13,070 nt of DNA, taken from the NCBI GenBank assembly GCA_964450385.1, contig CAYVEC010000035.1, forward strand, positions 1-13,070, given 5' to 3'. A model generated the notes under the pieces. The model was not told where the DNA came from. It did not search any database and saw only the letters and a list, made by a program, of their open reading frames with translations. This document shows, piece by piece, positions 7,076-13,070 of this stretch. Position numbers and translations under genes: made by a program. Each line of letters starts with the position of its first letter. Within the stretch, counting starts at the first letter, position 1. The stretch is from JAKLFA01 sp964450385 (lineage in GTDB: Bacteria > Omnitrophota > Gorgyraeia > Zapsychrales > JANLHA01).

Positions 7076-7690
7076 TTATCCCGGCTGCTGGTTATTCAAT
7101 AAGGCGGCGAGTTCGGCATTGAGAAAACGGCTGACAAAGGCCGTGAGGCTCGCGTCTGAAAAATCGAAATACGACCGGCCCTGATCAAAACTGATCGTGA
7201 ACCCAAAATGGATATCCTCCGCCGCCGAGAGCGTGACCCCGGCCGTCACATCTTTCCGCAGTTGATCGAGGACCGTGTTCTTGAGCCCGTCATAATCCTT
7301 GAGCGCGACACGGATATCAACGCCCTCGGTCTGCTGCCGCGCGGCAGAGCCGGCGACCATCTCCCGGATCACCGCGGCCAACCGATCACCCGAGAGCGCC
7401 TCGCTGAGCTTCGCCCGCACGATCCGGCCGAGCATGGCCTCGATCTCACGACGGAGCGACAGGAGCGTGTCGCGGCCCGCCTGGGTCAACGCCGCCTGGC
7501 CGGCCTGACGCAGCCGCGTCTCCTCGGCACGGGCAACCTCAACGATCCTCCGCGCCTCCTCGGCGGCCTCCGCGACGACCTTTTTCGCGCGCGCCTGGGC
7601 CTCGGCCTCAATGCGCGCCGCCTCCTGGCGGCCCGCCTCGAGCCCGTCATGTTTGATCTTATTGATTAATTCCTGGACATGCTGAGTCAT
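7076..7690 (-). CDS. atpE: V-type ATPase subunit E (peripheral stalk)
   Basis: 204-residue peripheral-stalk subunit that holds the catalytic head against rotation. The N-terminal half (about 5-75) is a long Ala/Glu/Arg-rich coiled coil (AARIEAEAQARAKKVVAEA and onward), and the C-terminal half is a mixed alpha/beta domain that normally docks on A and B. It ends with GFTISFDQGRSYFDFSDASL and a final helix, matching the usual C-terminus of the bacterial E family. The ATG at 7690 follows GGGAG (7695-7699) with a 4-base gap. An in-frame start 11 codons earlier has a poorer context. It is the first gene of the ATPase operon, 113 bases after pyrF. The stalk partner G/H is not coded here, so E may pair with an unlinked partner or act alone. 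Confidence 0.92.
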   Translation of the reverse strand: MTQHVQELINKIKHDGLEAGRQEAARIEAEAQARAKKVVAEAAEEARRIVEVARAEETRLRQAGQAALTQAGRDTLLSLRREIEAMLGRIVRAKLSEALSGDRLAAVIREMVAGSAARQQTEGVDIRVALKDYDGLKNTVLDQLRKDVTAGVTLSAAEDIHFGFTISFDQGRSYFDFSDASLTAFVSRFLNAELAALLNNQQPG

Positions 7691-7803
7691 TTCACTCCCC
7701 CATGTATATGCGTCTCTCATCAATACGGCCTAACAGCCTGGACATCTTGTGTGGGATGGCTAACAACACGAACATTTAAAACAGGCAGGAACCCTTCGTC
7801 TGA

Positions 7804-8556
7804 TCACCCCATCTCCGCGACGATATCGCGGACCGCCTGATGCGGATCTGCGGCGTCGAGGATCGGTCGCCCGATCACAAGATAATTGCTGCCGCTGCGG
7901 GCTGCTTCCGCCGGTGTCGCGACCCGTTTTTGGTCCCCGACCGCAGCACCCTGGGGACGGATCCCGGGCGTAACGATCACAAACGCGGGACCGCACTCCT
8001 CACGGACCGCGGCGGCCTCCTGGCACGAGGCAACAACCCCGTCGAGCCCAGCCTCCCGGGCCAGGCGGACGCGCTCCAAAACCCGCGCGAGTATATTATC
8101 CCCCTGGGCCTCGCTTGTCAAGACCGTCACCCCCACAATGAGGGGCCGCGCCGCCTTCAACTCCTTCGCGGCCGCCCGCGCCGCCTCGGCGGCTGCGGAC
8201 AGCATCTCCGCCCCGCCTGAGGTGTGGACCGTAAGCATCGCGAGCCGGCCGATCGGAAACGGCTCGGTCGCGGTCTGAAGGGGATTTCGATTCACCGCCG
8301 CGCCTAATGCCACCGCGGTCCTGACGGCCGCGGCAACGGTATTCGGGATATCATGATATTTCAGGTCTAAAAACACATCTTTACCCCGGGCCATAAGGAA
8401 ACGCACCGCCGCCGGGCCGCAGGCCGTAAATAACTGACTGCCGACTTTATAGATCCGGACACTGTCGCCAAGCCGGTCCGTGACCTCCCGCAGCGCCTCT
8501 AGGGTATCGACATCCAGGGCAACAATAATCTGAGGGGTTGTCTTCATCGCACTCAC
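7804..8556 (-). CDS. pyrF: Orotidine 5'-phosphate decarboxylase (type I)
   Basis: Makes UMP from orotidine 5'-phosphate, the last step of the pyrimidine pathway; cytosolic TIM barrel. The catalytic residues are all present: LDVD (D15), YKVG (K37) and DLKYHDIPNT (D64, K66, D69). The phosphate-binding ends TPGIRPQG (196-203) and VIGRPI (227-232) are intact. At 250 residues it is a little longer than the usual 230-240 because of about 19 extra residues between AVALG and LTVHTSGG (about 87-107), containing NRNPLQTATEPFPIGR. The start is GTG, overlapping the pyrD stop in a GTGA, so translation is probably coupled; GGGAGG lies about 10 bases before it. An ATG three codons later (8547) is an alternative. 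It is the last pyr gene before the ATPase operon. Confidence 0.95.
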   Translation of the reverse strand: MSAMKTTPQIIVALDVDTLEALREVTDRLGDSVRIYKVGSQLFTACGPAAVRFLMARGKDVFLDLKYHDIPNTVAAAVRTAVALGAAVNRNPLQTATEPFPIGRLAMLTVHTSGGAEMLSAAAEAARAAAKELKAARPLIVGVTVLTSEAQGDNILARVLERVRLAREAGLDGVVASCQEAAAVREECGPAFVIVTPGIRPQGAAVGDQKRVATPAEAARSGSNYLVIGRPILDAADPHQAVRDIVAEMG

Positions 8557-9473
8557 TTTTGTGTTCCCTCCCGATGGGCCGAGCCGATAAGGCCGTGAAC
8601 GTCCTCGATCCGGTGTTCCCGCAGGTAGGCCTCGATACCGTCGATCACCGCAAACGGGATCGACGGGTCCAGGAACCCCGCACTGCCGACCGCCACCATC
8701 GTGGCCCCGGCCATCAGCATCTCGAGCGCATCATCCGCGGTCATGATCCCGCCCATACCGATGATCGGGACCCGCACCGCACGGGCGACTTCGTAGACCA
8801 TCCGCACCGCGACCGGGCGGATCGCTGGGCCGCTTAAGCCGCCGGTCACGTTGCCGAGGACCGGCCGCCGAGTGCGCACATCGATCACCATTGCGGCCAG
8901 GGTATTAATCAGAGCCACGGCGTCGGCGCCCGCAGCCTCGGCCGCAGAGGCGATCTCGGCGATATCGGTCACGTTCGGCGAGAGTTTAGCGATCACCGGA
9001 ACATCCGCCTCCTTTTTCGCCGCCGCCACTGCCTCGGCAGTCAGCCGCGCGTCCTGAGCCATGAGGCGCCGCTTCTGAAGGTTCGGGCAGGACAGGTTCA
9101 ATTCGATCGCGGCCACAGACCCGAGCCCCGAGAGTCGTCGGGCGAGGAGTCCGCATTCATCCGGGGTATGGCCCATAACGCTCACAATGACCGGAACACC
9201 TGTCGCGGCGAGGCCCGGAAGGATCGCCGTGATAAATTCATCCACCCCCTGATTCTCGATCCCGATCGCGTTCACCATCCCCGACGGGGTCTCGACAATC
9301 CGGGGCGGCGAATTCCCGGCCCGAGCCGCCAGGGTCACGGTCTTCGGCGTGATGGCGCCCAGCCGCTGAACCTCACGGATAGCGTAATATTCCGGCTGAT
9401 ACCAGAAGGTCCCGCTTGCCACGGTCACTGGATTCTTAAATGTCACCCCCGCGATCTTGACCGCCATTTTCAT
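8553..9473 (-). CDS. pyrD: Dihydroorotate dehydrogenase, class 1B catalytic subunit
   Basis: Oxidises dihydroorotate to orotate with bound FMN, passing electrons to PyrK. The 306 residues form an FMN TIM barrel: VASGTFWY (18-25), PKTVT with the FMN-site lysine K44, NAIGIENQG (68-76), NLSCPN (126-131) with catalytic base Cys129, AKLSPN (162-167), GGLSGPAIRPVA (211-222) and GMGGI (239-243). A cysteine base and adjacent pyrK mark class 1B, the cytosolic NAD+-linked type; class 2 membrane enzymes use serine. The usual N-terminal ASGT-x-G-Y-G reads ASGTFWYQ here, a mild variation. The ATG at 9473 follows a G-rich GGAGAGGGGG; a second ATG two codons later is possible. The gene begins 66 bases after pyrK and overlaps pyrF by 4 bases. 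Confidence 0.96.
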   Translation of the reverse strand: MKMAVKIAGVTFKNPVTVASGTFWYQPEYYAIREVQRLGAITPKTVTLAARAGNSPPRIVETPSGMVNAIGIENQGVDEFITAILPGLAATGVPVIVSVMGHTPDECGLLARRLSGLGSVAAIELNLSCPNLQKRRLMAQDARLTAEAVAAAKKEADVPVIAKLSPNVTDIAEIASAAEAAGADAVALINTLAAMVIDVRTRRPVLGNVTGGLSGPAIRPVAVRMVYEVARAVRVPIIGMGGIMTADDALEMLMAGATMVAVGSAGFLDPSIPFAVIDGIEAYLREHRIEDVHGLIGSAHREGTQK

Positions 9474-9539
9474 GGCCCAGCCCCCTCTCCGAACGCCCTT
9501 CTTAAAAATCCGCGGACACCTTCCCCGCGTCGTCTCTCT

Positions 9540-10322
9540 TTAAAAAATGACCTCGGCCAGATCAAACACCGGCCCGTCATGACATGTCGTCTGATATCCC
9601 TTCTGCGTCTCAATGACGCACCCGAGGCAGGCCCCGATCCCGCAGGCCATGACCTCTTCGCACGAGGCCTCGCCCGGCACACCGCGCCCACGGGCAAAGG
9701 CCTGAACCGCTGCCATCATAGGCCGCGGGCCGCAGGTATAAATAAAGGTCTCCGCGGCGCGGGCCGTCGGGATTTCATCAAGGAGGACCGAGACCCGGCC
9801 ATGCGCCCCGTGGCTCCCGTCATCGGTCGCGATCCGGACCTGACAGCCAGCCGTCTGAAAATCCTTGAGTGACAAAACATGACCGGCATCCCGGCCGCCA
9901 TAGAGCAGCGTCTTCTCTATATCTGGACCCCCGGCCGCCAACTCATCCGCGAGGAGTTGAAGCGGCGCGACCCCAACGCCCCCCGCGATCATGATCACAT
10001 GACGGATCCCTTTTTTAGGAAGAGAAAAGCCCCGGCCGAGCGGGCCGAGCGCATCGATCGGGTCGCCCTGCTTTTTTTCGGCAAGCCAGCGTGTCCCGTC
10101 GCCCACAACCTCATATAAGATCTGGATCTGACCGTGCCGGCTCCGATACACGCTGAACGGCCGGCGAAAAAAAGGCCGGGTCCCCTCGCCGATGCGGATG
10201 TGGACAAACTGACCCGCCTTGACGGAATCTGCGATCTCAGGCGCAGCCACCGTCATCTGCCAAAAGGCCTCACACACCTGCCCATTCGCCGTCACCTGAT
10301 ATTTTTTGTGTAAACCGTGCAT
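9540..10322 (-). CDS. pyrK: Dihydroorotate dehydrogenase electron transfer subunit
   Basis: 260-residue FAD/[2Fe-2S] protein that links PyrD to NAD+. The FAD-binding barrel has RRPFSVY (53-59). The NAD(P)-binding half has IAGGVGVAPLQLL (112-124) and YTCGPRPMM (195-203). The C-terminal cluster motif has cysteines 227, 232, 235 and 247 (C-x4-C-x2-C-x11-C), matching the arrangement in Lactococcus lactis PyrK. The length is typical. I start at the ATG at 10322, whose leader holds AGGGAAGGGG. A longer frame would add 17 residues of non-homologous, Cys-rich leader. The gene lies 57 bases downstream of the LOG-like gene and 66 bases upstream of pyrD, so the order is K then D. Confidence 0.95.
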   Translation of the reverse strand: MHGLHKKYQVTANGQVCEAFWQMTVAAPEIADSVKAGQFVHIRIGEGTRPFFRRPFSVYRSRHGQIQILYEVVGDGTRWLAEKKQGDPIDALGPLGRGFSLPKKGIRHVIMIAGGVGVAPLQLLADELAAGGPDIEKTLLYGGRDAGHVLSLKDFQTAGCQVRIATDDGSHGAHGRVSVLLDEIPTARAAETFIYTCGPRPMMAAVQAFARGRGVPGEASCEEVMACGIGACLGCVIETQKGYQTTCHDGPVFDLAEVIF

Positions 10323-10324
10323 GG

Positions 10325-10334
10325 CCCCTTCCCT
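10325..10334 (-). promoter_or_regulatory. Ribosome binding site deciding the pyrK start
   Basis: The purine-rich stretch AGGGAAGGGG on the minus strand ends 2 bases before the ATG at 10322; its AGGGA part is about 7 bases away. It supports the ATG over the upstream in-frame start at 10373. Confidence 0.55.
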
Positions 10335-10379
10335 AAATACGCCGCAACACCGCGTTACATCGACACAAACCATAACCCA

Positions 10380-10886
10380 CTACACTGCAATAGGATTCCC
10401 TTCTCGGTCACGGACCCGCGCGATCGCGGTGCGGAGCACCTCAGCCAGGTCCTCTGTCCCCTGCGCTGGGATCATGCCCTCGATCCCCCAACCGCCCAGG
10501 TCAATGACCGGACGTTTAAAAACCAGCCCATAACAGATCTCGGATTCAGTCCCGTAGCTTCCCGGAAGGGCAACGACCACATCAGCCGATGCGGCAACCA
10601 TGACATTTCTGGCAAAACCGATCGTCGTAGGTAACGCAATGTCAACAAAGGCGTTCGCATCGGTCTTGGATTTCCCTGGCAAAAGCCCGATTGTCAGGCC
10701 TCCGGCGCTTTTACAACCCCGGCAGGCCGCCTCCATAACCCCGGAAAGGCCGCCACAAACAAGAACACAGCCCATTTCTCCGATTATTTTGCCGACATTA
10801 TGGGCCAACTCCTCCACTTCAGAGTCGCACCCGTGGCCGCCAATAACCGATACTGTGATCTGCTGTTTTGGCTGTTTTTTAAACAC
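10380..10886 (-). CDS. LOG/TIGR00725-family nucleotide-binding protein
   Basis: 168-residue Rossmann-fold protein of the lysine-decarboxylase-like (LOG) superfamily, closest to the TIGR00725 group. Visible motifs: SVIGGHG (13-19), CGGLSGVMEAACRG (44-57), ARN (92-94) and ALPGSYGTESEI (106-117), the last matching the P-G-G-x-G-T-x-x-E signature with Ser in place of the second Gly. In LOG proteins this motif and the conserved Arg serve phosphoribohydrolase action on nucleoside 5'-monophosphates. Whether this protein does that is unknown; the old 'lysine decarboxylase' label should not be used. It sits among pyr genes, 57 bases before pyrK, suggesting a role in nucleotide handling (inference). 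The start is GTG with GGAG 4 bases before it. No upstream ATG fits. Length is normal for the family. Confidence 0.88.
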   Translation of the reverse strand: MFKKQPKQQITVSVIGGHGCDSEVEELAHNVGKIIGEMGCVLVCGGLSGVMEAACRGCKSAGGLTIGLLPGKSKTDANAFVDIALPTTIGFARNVMVAASADVVVALPGSYGTESEICYGLVFKRPVIDLGGWGIEGMIPAQGTEDLAEVLRTAIARVRDREGNPIAV

Positions 10887-10900
10887 ACCACTCCACTTTC

Positions 10901-10929
10901 ACTATTTATTTTTAAATTTTTTGGGACAA
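10901..10929 (-). promoter_or_regulatory. Possible weak promoter before the LOG-like gene
   Basis: The 76-base gap between tRNA-Arg and the LOG-like gene contains an AT-rich island, unusual in this GC-rich window. TTGTCC (10924-10929) and AATAGT (10901-10906) are 17 bases apart, each with four of six consensus bases. The predicted start would leave a leader of only about 10 bases. The island is real; the promoter reading is tentative. Confidence 0.3.
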
Positions 10930-10962
10930 GATATGCAAAAATCGGTGAAAGAACATCATAAG

Positions 10963-11034
10963 AGGCCCCGATGGGAATCGAACCCATACCACAGGAACCG
11001 GAATCCTATACTCTATCCATTAAGCTACGGGGCC
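10963..11034 (-). tRNA. tRNA-Arg (anticodon CCG)
   Basis: The minus strand gives a 72-base cloverleaf. The acceptor stem is GGCCCCG/CGGGGCC, the D stem is GCTT/GAGT, the anticodon stem is TAGGA/TCCTG around loop TTCCGGT (anticodon CCG), and the T arm is ATGGG-TTCGATT-CCCAT. A20 in the D loop and C35 are the arginine identity elements. The discriminator position is T, which is unusual for Arg (A or G is normal), and CCA is not encoded. The gene lies between pyrC and the LOG-like gene on the same strand, without a convincing promoter of its own, so it may be cut out of the pyr transcript. Confidence 0.94.
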
Positions 11035-11056
11035 AAATCACTATTGTCAATTTCCT

Positions 11057-11076
11057 CACAGCCACAGGAGGCTGTG
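11057..11076 (-). other. Hairpin between pyrC and tRNA-Arg
   Basis: Seven-base arms CACAGCC and GGCTGTG flank a 6-base loop, 11 bases past the pyrC stop. On the minus strand it is followed by AGGAAATTGACA, with no U-tract, so it is not a standard intrinsic terminator. It could stabilise the 3' end of the pyrBC message when tRNA-Arg is cut out; this is inference. Confidence 0.45.
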
Positions 11077-11087
11077 GGACCATCATG

Positions 11088-12374
11088 CTATTTTTTATCC
11101 GCCTCAAAGACCACCCGGCCGCCGCACAGGGTCATCGCGACCCAGCCATGAAGCCGCCAGCCGTCAAAGGGTGAATTTTTTCCCTTCGAGGCAAAATCAG
11201 CAACCCGAACATCCCAGACCCTGTCCGGCTCAACAAGCACAAGGTCCGCGTCATAACCCGCCTCGATGCGGCCCTTCGTAGAGAGCCCCATGATCCGCGC
11301 GGGCGTGGCACACATTTTATCCACTAATTGCGATAAAGTCAAAACCTTTGTGCGCACGAGTTCCGTGACCGCGAGCCCGAAGGCGGTCTCAAATCCCGAG
11401 ATCCCGAACGGCGCCTGATCGAATCCCTGCTCCTTGTCCTCGCGCGCGTGCGGCGCGTGGTCCGTGGAGATGCAGTCGATCGTGCCGTCACGGAGCGCCT
11501 CTTTGAGCGCTGCGACATCGTCGGCGGTGCGGAGCGGCGGATTCACCTTCGTGTTCGGGTCGAACGAGGCCACGGCCTCATCCGTCAGACTAAAATGATG
11601 CGGACAGCATTCGGCCGTCACCGCGATCCCGGCGGCCTTGGCCGCCCGGATCAGCTCACAACTCCGTCGGAGGCTCATATGAGAAAAATGGATCCGTGTT
11701 GTCAAATACCGCGCGAGTTCAATATCACGCGCCACGATCACGGTCTCGGCGACCGCCGGGTCCCCGCGCATCCCCAGGACCGTGGACTGAAATCCCTCGT
11801 TCATCACCCCATGACCGCTCAGGAGCGGGTCCTGACAATGCTGCATGAGGAGAAGCCCGGCCATCTTGGCATAGCGCATCGCGAGAAGCATGAGCCCGCT
11901 GTTACAGACCGACCGGCCGTCGTCGGACAAGGCTAGGCACCCGGCCCCTTTCAGCTCGAACATATCCGTCATCTCTTTGTCCTGCTGACCCTTGGTGATC
12001 GCGCCCACCGGGATGACGTTCACAAGCCCGACCCGGCGGGCCTCCCGGATCACGCCCTCGACGACCATCGCGTTATCAATGACCGGCGTGGTGTTCGGCA
12101 TGCAGAACACCGTCGTAAACCCGCCGCGCGCCGCGGCGCGGGACCCGGTCTCGATCGTCTCTTTTTCTTCATGGCCGGGTTCACGCAAATGACAATGGAG
12201 ATCGATCAGCCCCGGCAGGGCCGTTCGGCCCGCCCCGTCGATCGTCTTTTTGCCATCCGCCGGAATATTCGGCGCAACGGCCGCGATCGTGCCGCTCTCG
12301 ATCAGGATATCCTGACGGGCCTTGGGCCCGCCGTCGGCGTTGACCACGCTCACATTTTTGATCACAACAGCCAT
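11088..12374 (-). CDS. pyrC: Dihydroorotase (class I)
   Basis: Cyclises carbamoyl-aspartate to dihydroorotate. The 428-residue metal-dependent amidohydrolase has every metal/active-site element: DLHCHLREPG (H60, H62), ALSDDG (Asp 151/152), LMQHCQD (H179), IHFSHMS (H232), ECCPHHF (256-261) and STDHAPH (D305). The substrate-binding CMPNTTP (91-97) is intact, and length matches class I enzymes (about 425). In the class I enzyme of Aquifex aeolicus an Asp replaces the carboxylated Lys at the metal site, and ALSDDG here fits that. The start ATG lies 9 bases after the pyrB stop, with GGGGAG in the gap, a tight pyrBC pair as in many bacteria. A hairpin and tRNA-Arg follow. Confidence 0.97.
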   Translation of the reverse strand: MAVVIKNVSVVNADGGPKARQDILIESGTIAAVAPNIPADGKKTIDGAGRTALPGLIDLHCHLREPGHEEKETIETGSRAAARGGFTTVFCMPNTTPVIDNAMVVEGVIREARRVGLVNVIPVGAITKGQQDKEMTDMFELKGAGCLALSDDGRSVCNSGLMLLAMRYAKMAGLLLMQHCQDPLLSGHGVMNEGFQSTVLGMRGDPAVAETVIVARDIELARYLTTRIHFSHMSLRRSCELIRAAKAAGIAVTAECCPHHFSLTDEAVASFDPNTKVNPPLRTADDVAALKEALRDGTIDCISTDHAPHAREDKEQGFDQAPFGISGFETAFGLAVTELVRTKVLTLSQLVDKMCATPARIMGLSTKGRIEAGYDADLVLVEPDRVWDVRVADFASKGKNSPFDGWRLHGWVAMTLCGGRVVFEADKK

Positions 12375-12383
12375 CCGCTCCCC

Positions 12384-13070
12384 TTATCGTTCCTTCGTAT
12401 CCGTCTCAGGCTTATTCTGGGTCCCGGCGAGGAGATACAAGACCGCCATCCGCACCGCGACCCCGTTCGTGACCTGCTCTAAGATCACCGAGCTCGCCCC
12501 ATCCGCGACCTCGGCGCTCAATTCCACCCCGCGGTTGGTCGGGCCCGGATGCATGATCAAGACCCCTTTTTTGGCCCGCGCGAGACGCCGGGCGTCGACC
12601 CCGAAGACCCGTGTGTATTCACGGATCGACGGCAGAAAATGTTCCTCTTGGCGTTCCCGCTGAAGTCGCAGGAACATCAAGACATCGCTCTCGGGTATGA
12701 CCGCGTCCACGTCATACGAGACCCGGACCCCGGCGCGTTCGATGTCCACCGGGATCAGGGTCGACGGGCCGCAGACCGTGACCTCGGCGCCGAGCTTTGT
12801 CAATCCCACGATATTCGACCGCGCCACCCGTGAATGAAGGATGTCGCCGATGATCGCGATCTTGAGGCCCTCGATCCGGCCGAGATGTTCCCGGATCGTG
12901 AACATGTCGAGCAGGGCCTGGGTCGGATGCGCGCGGCACCCGTCGCCCGCGTTGATGATCGACGATTTTAAATGTTCGGCCAGGATCTTCGGCACCCCGG
13001 CGGACTTGTGCCGGACCACGATCATGTCCACGTTCATCGCCTCGATATTTTTGGCCGTGTCCACCACCGA
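12384..13070 (-). CDS. pyrB: Aspartate carbamoyltransferase catalytic chain, partial
   Basis: Joins carbamoyl phosphate and aspartate, the first committed step of pyrimidine synthesis. The gene runs off the right edge, and the last 228 residues are present, in frame with base 13070. Visible are VVDTAKNIEAM, INAGDG, HPTQALLD (carbamoyl-phosphate/Asp domain junction), GDILHSRVARSN, MHPGPTNRGVE and QVTNGVAVRMAVL. The missing N-terminal part, about 85 residues by comparison with a usual length near 310, should hold the S-T-R-T-R phosphate loop. The stop is TAA, and pyrC starts 9 bases later. No pyrI regulatory chain follows, consistent with an enzyme not regulated in the E. coli manner. The upstream promoter, and any PyrR or attenuator control, lies outside the window. 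Confidence 0.96.
   Translation of the reverse strand, partial: SVVDTAKNIEAMNVDMIVVRHKSAGVPKILAEHLKSSIINAGDGCRAHPTQALLDMFTIREHLGRIEGLKIAIIGDILHSRVARSNIVGLTKLGAEVTVCGPSTLIPVDIERAGVRVSYDVDAVIPESDVLMFLRLQRERQEEHFLPSIREYTRVFGVDARRLARAKKGVLIMHPGPTNRGVELSAEVADGASSVILEQVTNGVAVRMAVLYLLAGTQNKPETDTKER

Noticed and set aside
10963..11034. tRNA-Arg as an integration (att) site of a mobile element
   Set aside because: No integrase, no repeated tRNA 3' end and no foreign-looking genes nearby; the flanks are housekeeping genes on the same strand.
11057..11076. Hairpin after pyrC as intrinsic terminator or attenuator
   Set aside because: The minus-strand sequence after the stem has no U-run, and no competing antiterminator pairing or leader peptide is visible. 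Kept only as an unassigned hairpin.

Overview
This window is 13,070 bases of ordinary bacterial chromosome. It is GC-rich (about 60% or slightly more, judged by eye), and every gene I can support lies on the minus strand. In the direction of transcription (right to left) it holds a de novo pyrimidine cluster, then a complete V/A-type ATPase operon, then two tRNA genes and a terminator. There is no mobile element, CRISPR array, phage gene or obviously novel system.

Pyrimidine block (13070 to 7804): pyrB (5' end outside the window), pyrC, a tRNA-Arg(CCG), a LOG/TIGR00725-like nucleotide-binding protein, pyrK, pyrD of class 1B and pyrF. Together these cover steps 2, 3, 4 and 6 of UMP synthesis. 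PyrK and class 1B PyrD form the NAD+-linked dihydroorotate dehydrogenase, which needs no quinone.

ATPase block (7690 to 415): E, a DUF2764 (subunit C-like) protein, A, B, D, I and K. I recall this order from Chlamydia, spirochaetes and Bacteroidetes. No subunit F or G gene is present. The rotor protein AtpK keeps all the side chains known to coordinate Na+ in Enterococcus hirae NtpK, so the enzyme is probably Na+-coupled.

Left end (380 to 1): tRNA-Val(TAC) with a near-perfect sigma-70 promoter, tRNA-Asp(GTC), and a 16-bp-stem intrinsic terminator.

Organism: the Chlamydia-like ATPase layout, the NAD+-linked DHODH and the predicted Na+ coupling suggest an anaerobic or fermentative bacterium, perhaps of the PVC group or Omnitrophota. 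This taxonomic guess is weak. The most distinctive non-gene feature is a several-fold excess of GATC. Other points worth checking are an insertion in PyrF, a U discriminator base on tRNA-Arg, and a LOG-like gene placed among pyr genes.
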